A stretch of DNA of 48,914 nucleotides from Pseudomonadota bacterium. GTDB taxonomy: Bacteria; Pseudomonadota; Gammaproteobacteria; Burkholderiales; Sulfuricellaceae. The notes under the pieces are model-generated. The model saw nothing but the letters and a program-made list of their open reading frames with translations. It searched no databases and was not told the origin of the DNA. Every line of letters begins with the position of its first letter. Positions within the stretch are counted from its first letter, which is position 1. The position numbers and the translations under genes were made by a program. Positions 21,221-33,383 of this stretch are shown here, in pieces. The DNA lies in assembly GCA_021792335.1 (NCBI GenBank), contig JAJYUW010000004.1, positions 1 to 48,914 of the forward strand, read 5' to 3'.

Positions 21221-22852
21221 CTAGACTTTGAAACGGCCAATAGTGTTCTGCATGGAGGCGGCCAACTGTTCCAGATGCTGGGCGGCATTCGCGGTTTCCT
21301 GCACTGCGGCACTGTTTTCCTCGCTCATCTGGGCGATTTTTTCCACGTTCTTGGCGATGTCATTGCTGGCCACGCTTTGCTCTTTTAGCGAGTTGGAGAT
21401 ATCGCCTACGACTTGAACCACCCGCGCCGCCTCGGTTTTGATCTGGGTGATCGAGCCTGCCGCTTCATTCGCCAGCGTCACCCCGTTGCTTACCCGTGCG
21501 ACGCCGCCTTCCATGCTGGCAAAGGCGCTGTGGGTGCCGCCCTGGATTTTTTCTATCATGCCGGCAATTTCCTGGGTGGACTTGCTTGTCCGTTCCGCCA
21601 GCTTGCGCACCTCATCGGCGACCACCGCGAAGCCCCGGCCTTGCTCGCCCGCGCGGGCCGCTTCGATCGCTGCGTTGAGGGCGAGCAGATTGGTCTGGTC
21701 CGCGATTTCCTTGATGACGTTGACGATGGCGGAAATTTCTCCCGATTGCTGTTCCAGCGCTGCGATGATTTGAGAGGATTCCTTGACGGAATCCGAAATC
21801 TGCGACATTTCCGCTGCCGCATTCTGGATCACGCCAGCCCCTTGTTCCGACAATTCGCCGGAGCGCCTGGAGAGGGTTCTTGCTTCATGGGCGTTTTCGG
21901 AAACCTGCTCGATGCTGACCGTCATTTCTTCGACTGCCGCAGCCATGGAAGAGGCGGCTTCGGACTGCTGCCGCGAGCTTTCCGCTACCTGGCTGGAGGC
22001 GGCGGCGAGCTCCGTGGCGGTGCTGGATACCTGGTCGGCGTCGGCAAGAATTCCGGCGATCATTTCCTTCAGCCTGGTCTGCATTTCCCTCATCGCAGCC
22101 AGCATGCTTCCGCTGTCGTTCGGCTTGGTGACCACTGTCATGGCAAGGTTGCCGGCGGCAATGTTGCGGGCAATTTCTGCCGCATAGGCCGGTTCGCCGC
22201 CGAGGTCGCGGGTGAGCGAGCGAATGATCAGGAAACCGGCGATCGCCACCGCGATCACCAGCGCGGAAGCAGCGATGGTAATGAGCAGGAAGGTACGTTG
22301 ATAAAGCGTTTGCGCTTCGGCGGCGGCATCATCAATCTGTTCGACCTGGTACGCGCTGAGCTCGTTCAGGGCTTGCATGTATCTGGCAAGCACCGGCCGG
22401 ATCTCATTGTTCAGGATGTCCTTGGCCTCGTTTTTATTTCCGGCTCGATTGGCTCCCAGCGCTTTTTGCACTAACAGGCGATAGGGTTCCCGTTGTTCCT
22501 TGACGGCTGTTAATAGTTGTTTGTCTTTTTCCGCGGCGGCGGTTTTTTCCAGCTTGCTTATGGTTTCGACTACTATTTTGCGTGACTTGGCCATGGAATC
22601 CATTTCCCTGGAAATGTCCTCCTCCTTGTCCAGCAGCAGGATGTCGCGCGCGGAAAGCATGTTCTGGTTGACGTTGTCGGTGACGGTTTTTGCCAGCAGG
22701 ATTTTGGGCACTCTGTCGGAGGCCAGCTTGTCTATGCTGTTCTTCAGCTCGTCGATTTTCCATAATGCAATGCCGGAGCCGACGATGAGGCCGAAACTCA
22801 GAATGGAAAAAATTGCGCCGAGGCGCATGGCAACGGTCATGTTCTTGAACAT
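21221..22852 (-). CDS. Methyl-accepting chemotaxis protein
   Basis: 4HB_MCP sensor and signalling hairpin [48 protein letters not shown]. Confidence 0.96.
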   Translation of the reverse strand: MFKNMTVAMRLGAIFSILSFGLIVGSGIALWKIDELKNSIDKLASDRVPKILLAKTVTDNVNQNMLSARDILLLDKEEDISREMDSMAKSRKIVVETISKLEKTAAAEKDKQLLTAVKEQREPYRLLVQKALGANRAGNKNEAKDILNNEIRPVLARYMQALNELSAYQVEQIDDAAAEAQTLYQRTFLLITIAASALVIAVAIAGFLIIRSLTRDLGGEPAYAAEIARNIAAGNLAMTVVTKPNDSGSMLAAMREMQTRLKEMIAGILADADQVSSTATELAAASSQVAESSRQQSEAASSMAAAVEEMTVSIEQVSENAHEARTLSRRSGELSEQGAGVIQNAAAEMSQISDSVKESSQIIAALEQQSGEISAIVNVIKEIADQTNLLALNAAIEAARAGEQGRGFAVVADEVRKLAERTSKSTQEIAGMIEKIQGGTHSAFASMEGGVARVSNGVTLANEAAGSITQIKTEAARVVQVVGDISNSLKEQSVASNDIAKNVEKIAQMSEENSAAVQETANAAQHLEQLAASMQNTIGRFKV

Positions 22853-23124
22853 ATCGATTACTCCGGAGATAGAGGTTTTGCGCACAATGGGCGCCGCAAT
22901 CAAAGCGCCCTGTGACGGGTATTTGAGGCGAACTGATGTTATCACGCGGTATATGGCGTACTGTATACTGCATATCATCTATTGCTTTTTTCATGGATTT
23001 GTTTTAGTTCAAATACGTGGGGCGAGTTGGATCGGTTTGCGAATATCAAAAGGCGGTGTACCGGTTGCCGCCACGGGGACGAAAAGTATTCATTATGGAG
23101 GCTGACGGATGGAAGTGTGGTTTG

Positions 23125-23148
23125 TGTAACGGCGCGCGCGCCGTTACA
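23125..23148. repeat. Perfect 24-bp palindrome, intergenic
   Basis: TGTAACGGCGCGCGCGCCGTTACA. Confidence 0.85.
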
Positions 23149-23228
23149 TCCAATCCGGCACGCCGCTTAGCGGCTCATATAGCCTGAATCAGTGTAGAAT
23201 ATTGTCATTCCCATCGTTGTTACGGAAC

Positions 23229-25151
23229 ATGGCGATTATGAGCCCCCCCGCTCCGCTCTCAGCAAGCACGATCCAGGCGACGCTCGACCACCTGCGCCGT
23301 TTTGCCCCATTCGACCGGATGGAGCAGGAACACCTGGCATGGATGGCGCAGCGGCTTTCACCAGGCTATTACGCCAAGGGCGAGGTGATCGTGTCGCCAG
23401 AACAGGGGATCGTCTCGCATTTTTTCATCATCAAGCAGGGCGTGGTGCAGGGCGAGCAGAACGTCGCCCGCGCCGCCGAGTCCGGCACCTGGCTCGAACT
23501 CGTCGAGGGCGAATGTTTCCCCTTGGGCGCCTTGCTCGCCAAACGCGCCGTTTCCAGCATCTACCGCGCCAAGCAGGATACCTTCTGCTACGAACTTGAT
23601 GCCGCCGACTTTACCGAGCTGGTGCAGCTCAGCCCACCCTTCCGGGATTTCTGCACCCGCCGCATTGCGAATCTGCTGGAGCAGTCGAAGCAGGTGATCC
23701 AGGCCCAGTATTCCCGGTCCGGCACGGAACAGCAGTCCCTCTCCAACCCCTTGTCCGCCGTCATCCGCCGCGAGCCGGTGAGCTGTGCGCCAGATACGCC
23801 GGTCAGGGAAGTATTGGGGGCCATGCACACGCTCGGCATCGGTTCGATGATAGTGACCGAGCAGAAGAGACCGGTCGGCATCTTCACCCTGCACGACGTG
23901 CTGAACCGCGTAACGCTGGCGCAACTGGATCTGGATCAGCCGATCCGCTCGGTGATGAGCGGCAACCTCACCACGCTGCCGCCCCAGGCATTCGCTTATG
24001 AAGCGGCGCTGGAAATGGCCAAGCATGGTTTCCGCCATGTGCTGGTGACGGAGAACGGGCGGCTGGCAGGGGTCATTTCGGAAAAGGATCTGTTTACGCT
24101 GCAGCGGGTGGGCTTGCGCCAGATCAGTTCGGCGATCCGCAATGCCGACAATCTCGTAGCGCTGAAGCAGTCCGCCCGCGATATCCGGCAGTTGGTTCAT
24201 AACATGATGGCGCAGGGGGTGGCGGCGGAGCAGTTGACGCAGTTTATTTCCACCCTGAACGACCTGCTTACCGTCCGCATCATCGAGCTGGAATGCGCTG
24301 TTGCGGGAATCCAGGATAGTCCTTTGTGCGCTAGCGGATTCTGCTGGATTGCGCTGGGCTCCGAAGGCCGCTTTGAGCAGACGCTCAATACCGACCAGGA
24401 TAACGGCATTATCTTTGCCGCGCCGGAGGGAATGACGGCAGATCAGGTGCGGAAGCAGCTTTTGCCGGTGGCCCGCCGCATCAACGAGGCGCTCGATGCC
24501 TGCGGCTTTCCGCTGTGCAAGGGCAATGTGATGGCAAGCAATCCTCAGTGGTGCCTCTCGCTCGATGAGTGGAAAGGCAAATTCGCGGAATGGATCCACC
24601 GCGGCGACGCCCCCATGCTGCTCAATGCCGCGATTTTCTTCGACTTCCGGCCGCTGTTCGGCAAGCATGAGTTGGCGCAGGATTTGCGCAACTGGCTGCA
24701 CGCGGCCATCAAGGAGAACCGCCTGTTCCTCAAGCACATGGCGGTGAATGCGCTGGCCAACCGCCCCCCTTTGGGACTGGTGCGGGATTTCGTGGTGGGC
24801 GAGAAACATACGCTCGACCTCAAGTTCAACGGCATTACCCCCTTCGTCGATGCGGCGCGGATCTTCAGCCTTTATGCCGGAGTCGGCGAGACCAGCACGA
24901 TACGCCGCCTGCGCGCGTCAGGCACACAGTGGCGCGTCGAGCCGGCCGAACTGGAAGCCTGGATCGACGCCTTTCTCTTCATCCAGCTGCTGCGCCTGCG
25001 GACACAGCACGAACAGGGCCAACGTGGCGCAGCGCTATCCAACAAGATCGACCCCGACAGCCTCAACGACCTCGATCGCCGCATCCTCAAGGAAGCATTC
25101 CGCCAGGCGCGCAAGCTACAGGCGACACTGGAAAAATACTTCCAGTTTTAA
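23229..25151 (+). CDS. Cyclic-nucleotide-binding / CBS / DUF294 putative nucleotidyltransferase
   Basis: cNMP-like N-terminus (FAPFDRMEQEHLAWMAQRL...GVVQGEQNV), two CBS repeats, DUF294 GSEGRFEQTLNTDQDNGIIF motif. Confidence 0.92.
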   Translation: MAIMSPPAPLSASTIQATLDHLRRFAPFDRMEQEHLAWMAQRLSPGYYAKGEVIVSPEQGIVSHFFIIKQGVVQGEQNVARAAESGTWLELVEGECFPLGALLAKRAVSSIYRAKQDTFCYELDAADFTELVQLSPPFRDFCTRRIANLLEQSKQVIQAQYSRSGTEQQSLSNPLSAVIRREPVSCAPDTPVREVLGAMHTLGIGSMIVTEQKRPVGIFTLHDVLNRVTLAQLDLDQPIRSVMSGNLTTLPPQAFAYEAALEMAKHGFRHVLVTENGRLAGVISEKDLFTLQRVGLRQISSAIRNADNLVALKQSARDIRQLVHNMMAQGVAAEQLTQFISTLNDLLTVRIIELECAVAGIQDSPLCASGFCWIALGSEGRFEQTLNTDQDNGIIFAAPEGMTADQVRKQLLPVARRINEALDACGFPLCKGNVMASNPQWCLSLDEWKGKFAEWIHRGDAPMLLNAAIFFDFRPLFGKHELAQDLRNWLHAAIKENRLFLKHMAVNALANRPPLGLVRDFVVGEKHTLDLKFNGITPFVDAARIFSLYAGVGETSTIRRLRASGTQWRVEPAELEAWIDAFLFIQLLRLRTQHEQGQRGAALSNKIDPDSLNDLDRRILKEAFRQARKLQATLEKYFQF

Positions 25152-25203
25152 TAAAACTTTCGCTTTTCACAGCCAGAGTTCTCTGTTACCATTTGCCCGT
25201 TTT

Positions 25204-25355
25204 TTAATTGCGGAGACCCTCAGTGGGCATTTGTTCGAGTGACAGTAGTAGCCGATCCTTGATGGGCGGCAGCTTCTCGGCAAGATAACGCGCAGGCACT
25301 TCTCCTGCCGCCGTCTCGCCGAAGGCGGGAAGCGGCATCCAGACGCGGGAATTTC
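25204..25355 (-). pseudogene. Possible C-terminal remnant of a lost gene
   Basis: Minus frame reads NSRVWMPLPAFGETAAGEVPARYLAEKLPPIKDRLLLSLEQMPTEGLRN*, protein-like composition, no upstream coding in that frame. Confidence 0.3.
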
Positions 25356-25483
25356 ATCAGTCCGCGCCTTCAAAACTTCCACTCACTAGATTCTGACCGA
25401 GCATCCACGGATGCCTCGTGACGCATGCCCGCTGTGCGGCTCCACCTCGATCGACCCGATTTTTTGAGGATAGGGGAAACGTC

Positions 25484-28249
25484 ATGAACATTGCCTTCAT
25501 GAAAGAATTTTTCGCCGGATTCGTTCGCACCCGTGCCATCTCGCGGCACTTCCGCCGACTGGCGATTCTAGACGCGCTCAGGGGCGAAGGGGTGCCGCGC
25601 GAGGTGCCGCCGACGCTCGCCCATACTTTGCTTGAAGCTTCGCGCAGCGATGCCGACGCTTTGCTGGCGCGTCTCGACACGCACCTGGATGGCCTGAGCG
25701 AAGCCCAGGCCGAGAACATCCGCGATCGGGTCGGCCTGAACGAGGTCGAGCACGAGAAGCCGCTGCCCTGGTGGACTCACCTGTGGCACTGCTACAAGAA
25801 CCCGTTCAACCTGCTGCTGACGCTGCTCGCCGCCATCTCTTACTACACCGATGACATGAAGGCGGCCATCGTCATCTCCACGATGGTGGTGCTGTCGACG
25901 CTGCTCCGCTTCTGGCAGGAAGGGAAGTCCAACAGGGCTGCCGACAAGCTCAAGGAAATGGTCAGCAACACCGCCACCGTGCTGCGCCGCGATCTGGCCC
26001 AGGATGCCGCCGAGGAGGCGCGCCGCTACTTCCATGCCATGCTGCACCCCAGGGGGCCGCGCAAGACGGAGGTGCCGATCAAGCTGCTGGTGCCCGGCGA
26101 CCTGGTACTACTCTCGGCCGGCGACATGATCCCGGCCGATCTGCGGGCGCTTTCCGCCAAGGACCTGTTCGTCAGCCAGGCGGCAATGACCGGCGAATCC
26201 CTGCCGGTGGAAAAATTCGCCAGCCAGCGCATTGCGGGCGTGACCAGCCCGATCGAGCTCGACAACATCCTGTTCATGGGCACCAACGTGGTGAGCGGCA
26301 CGGCCATGGCGGTGGTGGTGACCACCGGCAACCGCACCTACTTCGGCGCGCTGGCCGCGCGGGCCACCGCCAGCGGGCGCGTGCAGACGGCGTTCCAGGC
26401 GGGCATCAACAAGGTGAGCTGGCTGCTGATCCGCTTCATGCTGGTGATGTCGCCGCTGGTCCTGCTCATCAACGGCTACACCAAGGGAGACTGGTTGGAG
26501 GCGTTCCTGTTCGCGCTGTCCGTCGCCGTCGGCCTGACGCCCGAGATGCTGCCGATGATCGTCACTTCGACATTGGCCAAGGGGGCGGTGCTGCTGTCGC
26601 GCAAGAAGGTGATCGTGAAGCGCCTCGATGCCATCCAGAACTTCGGCGCGATGGATGTGCTGTGCACCGACAAGACCGGCACGCTCACCCAGGACAAGAT
26701 TTTCCTCGCGCGTCATACCGGCGTGTTCGGCGAGGAATCCGACACGGTGCTGGAGTATGCCTATCTCAACAGCTACTACCAGACCGGGCTGAAAAACCTG
26801 CTCGACGTGGCGGTGCTGGAGCACGCCGAGGTTCATCGGGAGTTGGAGATCGCCACGGCTTTCCGCAAGGTGGACGAGATCCCGTTCGATTTCGTCCGGC
26901 GCCGCATGTCGGTGGTGGTCGCCGAGCATGACGAGCATCACCTGCTGATCTGCAAGGGTGCGGTGGAGGAAATCCTCTCTGTTTGCACCCGTGTCCAGCA
27001 CGCCGAAACGACTGAACCGCTGACGCCGGAACTGCTCGCCCAGCTGAGCGAGGTGACTTCAGCCCTCAACGAGGAGGGGTTGCGGGTAGTGGCGGTTGCC
27101 GCCAGGGAATTGCCGCCGGTCAAGGAAGTTTATGGCGTGGCGGATGAGGCTGAGCTTACCCTGGTCGGTTACATCGCCTTCCTCGACCCGCCCAAGGAAT
27201 CCGCCGAACCAGCGCTGGCGGCGCTGCGGGGGCACGGAGTCGACGTCAAGATACTGACCGGCGACAATGAGCGGGTGACGGCCAAGATTTGCCGCGAGGT
27301 CGGCCTGCCCGACGACAAGGTGCTGCTCGGCGCCGACATCGAAGCGATGAGCGACACCGAACTCGCCGCCGCGGCGGAGCAAAACCATATCTTCGCCAAG
27401 CTCAGCCCCACCCACAAGGAGCGCATAGTCCAGGCGCTGCGCCGCAATGTCCACGTGGTCGGCTTCATGGGCGACGGCATCAACGATGCGCCTGCCCTGC
27501 GCGCGGCGGATATCGGCATTTCGGTGGATACCGCGGTGGATATCGCCAAGGAGGCGGCCGACATCATTCTGCTGGAGAAAAGCCTGATGGTGCTGGAGGA
27601 AGGCGTGATCGAAGGCCGCAGGACCTTCGCCAACATGCTCAAGTACATCAAGATGACGGCCAGCTCAAACTTCGGCAACGTGTTCTCGGTGCTGGTGGCG
27701 AGCGTGTTCCTGCCGTTCCTGCCGATGCTGCCGCTGCATCTGCTGGTGCAGAACCTGCTCTACGACATCTCGCAGATCGCGATTCCCTTCGACAACGTCG
27801 ACGAGGAACAGGTCAAGCTGCCGCAACGCTGGAACCCGGAAAATATCGGCCGCTTCATGGTGTTTTTCGGGCCGGTCAGTTCGGTCTTCGACCTCACCAC
27901 CTACGCACTGATGTGGTTCGTTTTCAGCGCCAATACGCCGGCCTATCAGTCGCTGTTCCAATCCGGCTGGTTCATCGAGGGGCTGCTGTCGCAAACGCTG
28001 ATCGTGCACATGATCCGCACGCAAAAGATCCCCTTCATCCAGAGCCGTCCCGGCTGGCCGCTGCTGGCAACGACGATGGGCGTCATGATCGCCGGGACCC
28101 TCGTGCCGATGGGGCCGCTCGCCCACTATTTCAAACTGCAGGCGCTGCCGCCGCTGTACTTCGCGTTCCTGGCGGCAATCCTGCTCGGCTACATGGCGCT
28201 GACCCAGGCGATGAAAAGGTTTTACACTCGGCGCTACGGCTGGCAGTGA
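25484..28249 (+). CDS. mgtA: Magnesium-translocating P-type ATPase
   Basis: CTDKTGTLTQDKIFL phosphorylation motif, AMTGESLPVEK, GFMGDGINDAPALRAADIGISVDTAVDIAKEAADIILLEKSL; MgtA/MgtB-type architecture. Confidence 0.94.
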   Translation: MNIAFMKEFFAGFVRTRAISRHFRRLAILDALRGEGVPREVPPTLAHTLLEASRSDADALLARLDTHLDGLSEAQAENIRDRVGLNEVEHEKPLPWWTHLWHCYKNPFNLLLTLLAAISYYTDDMKAAIVISTMVVLSTLLRFWQEGKSNRAADKLKEMVSNTATVLRRDLAQDAAEEARRYFHAMLHPRGPRKTEVPIKLLVPGDLVLLSAGDMIPADLRALSAKDLFVSQAAMTGESLPVEKFASQRIAGVTSPIELDNILFMGTNVVSGTAMAVVVTTGNRTYFGALAARATASGRVQTAFQAGINKVSWLLIRFMLVMSPLVLLINGYTKGDWLEAFLFALSVAVGLTPEMLPMIVTSTLAKGAVLLSRKKVIVKRLDAIQNFGAMDVLCTDKTGTLTQDKIFLARHTGVFGEESDTVLEYAYLNSYYQTGLKNLLDVAVLEHAEVHRELEIATAFRKVDEIPFDFVRRRMSVVVAEHDEHHLLICKGAVEEILSVCTRVQHAETTEPLTPELLAQLSEVTSALNEEGLRVVAVAARELPPVKEVYGVADEAELTLVGYIAFLDPPKESAEPALAALRGHGVDVKILTGDNERVTAKICREVGLPDDKVLLGADIEAMSDTELAAAAEQNHIFAKLSPTHKERIVQALRRNVHVVGFMGDGINDAPALRAADIGISVDTAVDIAKEAADIILLEKSLMVLEEGVIEGRRTFANMLKYIKMTASSNFGNVFSVLVASVFLPFLPMLPLHLLVQNLLYDISQIAIPFDNVDEEQVKLPQRWNPENIGRFMVFFGPVSSVFDLTTYALMWFVFSANTPAYQSLFQSGWFIEGLLSQTLIVHMIRTQKIPFIQSRPGWPLLATTMGVMIAGTLVPMGPLAHYFKLQALPPLYFAFLAAILLGYMALTQAMKRFYTRRYGWQ

Positions 28250-28273
28250 TCCGCTAGTAGTCAGTCAACTTAA

Positions 28274-28364
28274 AACGGCCGCATGTTTTTTGTAGGTGCG
28301 AATTCATTCGCACAATTGGCCGAATGAATTCGGCCCTACAAGGCAATCACGCAAATTCAACATG
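28274..28364. repeat. Double-hairpin repeat, inverted copy of 21114..21207
   Basis: CATGTTTTTTGTAGGTGCGAATTCATTCGCACAATTGGCCGAATGAATTCGGCCCTACAAGGCAATCACGCAAATTCAACATG. Confidence 0.85.
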
Positions 28365-28372
28365 ACGGACTG

Positions 28373-29734
28373 CTAGATCGTGCCGTGGTGCGGGAAGCGC
28401 ACGGTGATCAGGGTCCCCTTGCCGCTCGCGCCGGACGAGAGGCTGATCCGCGCTTCGTGCAGATTAACCACTTCCCGCACGATCGCCAGCCCCAGTCCGC
28501 TGCCAGTCTGGCCGCTGCCGAGGATACGGTAGAAGCGCTCGAACACCCGATCCCGGCATTCCTCGGGAATGCCGGACCCGTTATCCTCGACGCGCAGCAC
28601 CGCCCCGCCTTCTTCGTAGCCGGCGCGCAGCGTCACCGTGCCGCCGGGCGGCGTATAGCGGATGGCGTTGTCGAGCAGATTGCCTATCATCTCCTGCAGG
28701 CCGATGGCATTGCCGCGCACCGGCAACACCCGGATCGAGCCTTCGAACCCGAGGTCGATATTTTTCTGCAGCGCCTCCGGCACCCAATGCATGACGGTTT
28801 CCTGCGCCAACCGGTTCAGGTTCAACATTTCGAACGAGCTGTAGGCCTGCCCGCCCGGTTCGTTGCGCGCCAGCGACAATAGCTGGTTCACCAGATGGTT
28901 GCAGCGCTCGGCGCTGGTCAGAATCTGCTGCAGCGCATGCCGCACCCGCCCGAGGTCTTCCTCGCGCAACGCCAGTTCGGCCTGGGTCTTCAGCCCGGCG
29001 AAAGGGGTGCGCAGCTGGTGCGCGGCGTCGGCGACGAAACGCTTCTGCGACTCCATCACCTGTTTCAAGCGCTGCAGCAGATCGTTGACCGCCTCGATCA
29101 GCGGCTGCACTTCCACCGGCGCCTTTCTCTCATCCAGCAGGCTCAGGTCGTCACGCGAGCGTTGCGCCACTTCCTGGCGCAGGTGTTCCAGCGGCATCAA
29201 TCCGCGCTTCAGGGCATACCACACCGCACCGCCCGCCATGATGATGAGCAGCAACTGGGGAATCACGATGTTGCCGAGAATACCCCGCGTCAATGCCTGA
29301 CGCTTGCCGGTGGTTTCAGCCATCTGGAACAGCGCGTAACTGTTCGAATCCGCCGGGTTGGTCTGGTAGCGCAAACTGACCGTGCGAACTTTCTGTCCCT
29401 TGAATTCGCCGTCGCTGAACACCGGCTCATTCCTGCTGGCCTTAAACACGGGCTGACGAGGCAGCGATGCATTGCCGGCGATGACACGCCCCTCCGCGTT
29501 AGTGACGGTGTAAAACGTGCGGTCGCCGGTTTCGGCAGGAGGCGCCTGTCCACCCAGATTCATTTGCCCCGCCATGGAGCGGGCCCGCTCGATCAGGGCC
29601 AGATCGTAAGGCTGGTTGGCGTAATTCAGGGTCGCCATGTAGCCCGCCGCCGTGCTGAAAATCCACAGTACGAACAGCGGCGTGAACAGCCAGTTCATCA
29701 GGTGGTTGCGCAGCGAAAGGATGTCTTTGTCCAT
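28373..29734 (-). CDS. Two-component sensor histidine kinase (TctE/QseC-like)
   Basis: FVADAAHQLRTPFAGLKTQAELAL H-box; NLLDNAIRYTPPGGTVTL; DNGSGIPEECRDRVFERFYR; GSGLGLAIVREVV. Confidence 0.95.
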   Translation of the reverse strand: MDKDILSLRNHLMNWLFTPLFVLWIFSTAAGYMATLNYANQPYDLALIERARSMAGQMNLGGQAPPAETGDRTFYTVTNAEGRVIAGNASLPRQPVFKASRNEPVFSDGEFKGQKVRTVSLRYQTNPADSNSYALFQMAETTGKRQALTRGILGNIVIPQLLLIIMAGGAVWYALKRGLMPLEHLRQEVAQRSRDDLSLLDERKAPVEVQPLIEAVNDLLQRLKQVMESQKRFVADAAHQLRTPFAGLKTQAELALREEDLGRVRHALQQILTSAERCNHLVNQLLSLARNEPGGQAYSSFEMLNLNRLAQETVMHWVPEALQKNIDLGFEGSIRVLPVRGNAIGLQEMIGNLLDNAIRYTPPGGTVTLRAGYEEGGAVLRVEDNGSGIPEECRDRVFERFYRILGSGQTGSGLGLAIVREVVNLHEARISLSSGASGKGTLITVRFPHHGTI

Positions 29735-29761
29735 GGTTAGGCACTTTCTGTTGTCAATGCC

Positions 29762-29838
29762 GTAGGATGTGGTGAGCGAAGCGAACCGCATCGGTTGAGA
29801 GCGTGGGTTGATGCGGTTCCTTCGTCACCACATCCTAC
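29762..29838. repeat. Palindromic repeat between two-component genes
   Basis: GTAGGATGTGGTGAGCGAAGCGAACCGCATC ... GATGCGGTTCCTTCGTCACCACATCCTAC. Confidence 0.8.
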
Positions 29839-29852
29839 ATACTGAAGAACCA

Positions 29853-30518
29853 TTAAATTTTATCCAGCAGATAACCCAGCCCGCGTATGGTGCGGATGGT
29901 AATGCCGGCCTCTTCGATTTTTTTGCGCAGGCGGTGAACATAAACCTCGATGGCGTTGCTGCTGGCCTCCTCGTCGTGGCTGTAAAGATGTTCCAGCAGC
30001 AGTTCCTTGCTCACTACCTTGCCCACCCGCGACAGCAAAATTTCCAGCACGCCCAGCTCGCGCGAGGATAGTTCGACGTGGGCGTCATCGATGGTCACAC
30101 GCCGCCCGACGCTGTCGAAGGCGAGCGCCCCGTACACCATCACCGGGCTGGCACCGCACTGCCCGCGCCGCAACAGGGCGCGCACCCGGGCTTCGAGCTC
30201 GGGCAGGTTGAAGGGCTTGGTGAGGTAATCGTCGGCGCCGAGGTCCAGCCCCTTGACGCGGTCTTCCACCCCATCGCGGGCGGTCAGGATGATCACCGGC
30301 ACATGCTGGTTATGCACGCGCAACTGTTTAAGCACGGAGAGGCCGTCGAGCTTGGGCAGCCCCAGATCAAGGATCACCAGGTCGTACAATTCGCCCAGCA
30401 GCATCTGGACCGCCTCTTTGCCGTTGCCGGCACAGTCCACCGCATAGCCGGACTGGCGCATGGAGCGGCTCAGCCCGTCGCGCAGCACCTCGTCATCTTC
30501 AGAAATAAGGATGCGCAT
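29853..30518 (-). CDS. OmpR-family response regulator (TctD/QseB-like)
   Basis: MRILISEDDEVLRDGLSRSMRQSGYAVDCAGNGKEAVQML; LVILDLGLPKLDGL; C-terminal winged HTH. Confidence 0.95.
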   Translation of the reverse strand: MRILISEDDEVLRDGLSRSMRQSGYAVDCAGNGKEAVQMLLGELYDLVILDLGLPKLDGLSVLKQLRVHNQHVPVIILTARDGVEDRVKGLDLGADDYLTKPFNLPELEARVRALLRRGQCGASPVMVYGALAFDSVGRRVTIDDAHVELSSRELGVLEILLSRVGKVVSKELLLEHLYSHDEEASSNAIEVYVHRLRKKIEEAGITIRTIRGLGYLLDKI

Positions 30519-30636
30519 GTCACTTTTTATCCGGCTGTAAGTTTTGTGTAAGGATGCAGGTATACCATAAAAAATAGCCTGCATGGGGTGGGCAGCAGAA
30601 ACCTAAGGACAATCAATTTTAGTGGGAGACGTTGAA

Positions 30637-30957
30637 ATGTCAAAACCAACCATGAACTGGGCCGCGATCGATGCGGACCCCCGGTTTCAGGCCTTGCACC
30701 GCAAGAAGACCACCTTTCTCTGGGGGCTGATGATTATATCGACGGTCTATTACTTCCTGTTGCCGATCGGCGCAGCCTATTACCAGGATTTGTTCAAGAT
30801 CAAGGTGTGGGGCGTGGTGAACGTCGGCATCCTGTTCGCGCTGTCGGAATTCGTCGTGGCCTGGACCATCGCCTACGTCTACTCGAAGAAGGCCAACGCC
30901 GAATTCGACGCCATGGCGCAGGAAATCATCAACGACGCGCACAAGATGGGAGCCTGA
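30637..30957 (+). CDS. DUF485 family small membrane protein
   Basis: MSKPTMNWAAIDADPRFQALHRKKTTFLWGLMIISTVYYFLLPIGAAY; directly upstream of an ActP-like symporter. Confidence 0.88.
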   Translation: MSKPTMNWAAIDADPRFQALHRKKTTFLWGLMIISTVYYFLLPIGAAYYQDLFKIKVWGVVNVGILFALSEFVVAWTIAYVYSKKANAEFDAMAQEIINDAHKMGA

Positions 30958-30958
30958 C

Positions 30959-32995
<2,037 letters not shown>

Positions 32996-33021
32996 TAACT
33001 TTAGCAGTTGTTCTCCATTTG

Positions 33022-33047
33022 CCCCGGCCGCAAGGCTGGGGTTTTTT
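33022..33047 (+). terminator. Rho-independent terminator
   Basis: CCCCGGCC-GCAA-GGCTGGGG followed by TTTTTT, 26 bp after the symporter stop. Confidence 0.8.
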
Positions 33048-33125
33048 ATTGCGCTTTTCCTTTGCGAATTCAAACTGGCGGAGCTATGATCAACGCCGGG
33101 TTTCAGCGTTTTCGTTACGATCATC

Positions 33126-33383
33126 ATGCCTCTATCCAAAACACACCAGGAATACTGGAACAAGAATCTGCGCATGACGGCGGCTTTGCTGCTGGTCTGG
33201 TTTCTGGCCACTTTCCCGGTGATCTGGTTTGTGCGCGACCTCAACATCCTGTCCTTCCTCGGCTTTCCGCTCGGTTTTTACATGGCGGCGCAGGGCTCCC
33301 TGATCATCTACGTCGCGGTGGTGTGGTTCTACGCCCGCTATATGAACAAACTCGATAAAAAACATGGCGTCGCGGAAGAATAA
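33126..33383 (+). CDS. DUF4212 small subunit of sodium:solute symporter
   Basis: YWNKNLRMTAALLLVWFLATFPVIWFVRDLNILSFLGFPLGFYMAAQGSLIIYVAVVWFYARYMNKLDKKHG. Confidence 0.92.
   Translation: MPLSKTHQEYWNKNLRMTAALLLVWFLATFPVIWFVRDLNILSFLGFPLGFYMAAQGSLIIYVAVVWFYARYMNKLDKKHGVAEE

Noticed and set aside
23358-24809. 483-aa minus-strand ORF opposite the DUF294 gene
   Set aside because: Shadow ORF with low-complexity composition; the plus strand carries clear CBS/DUF294 motifs.
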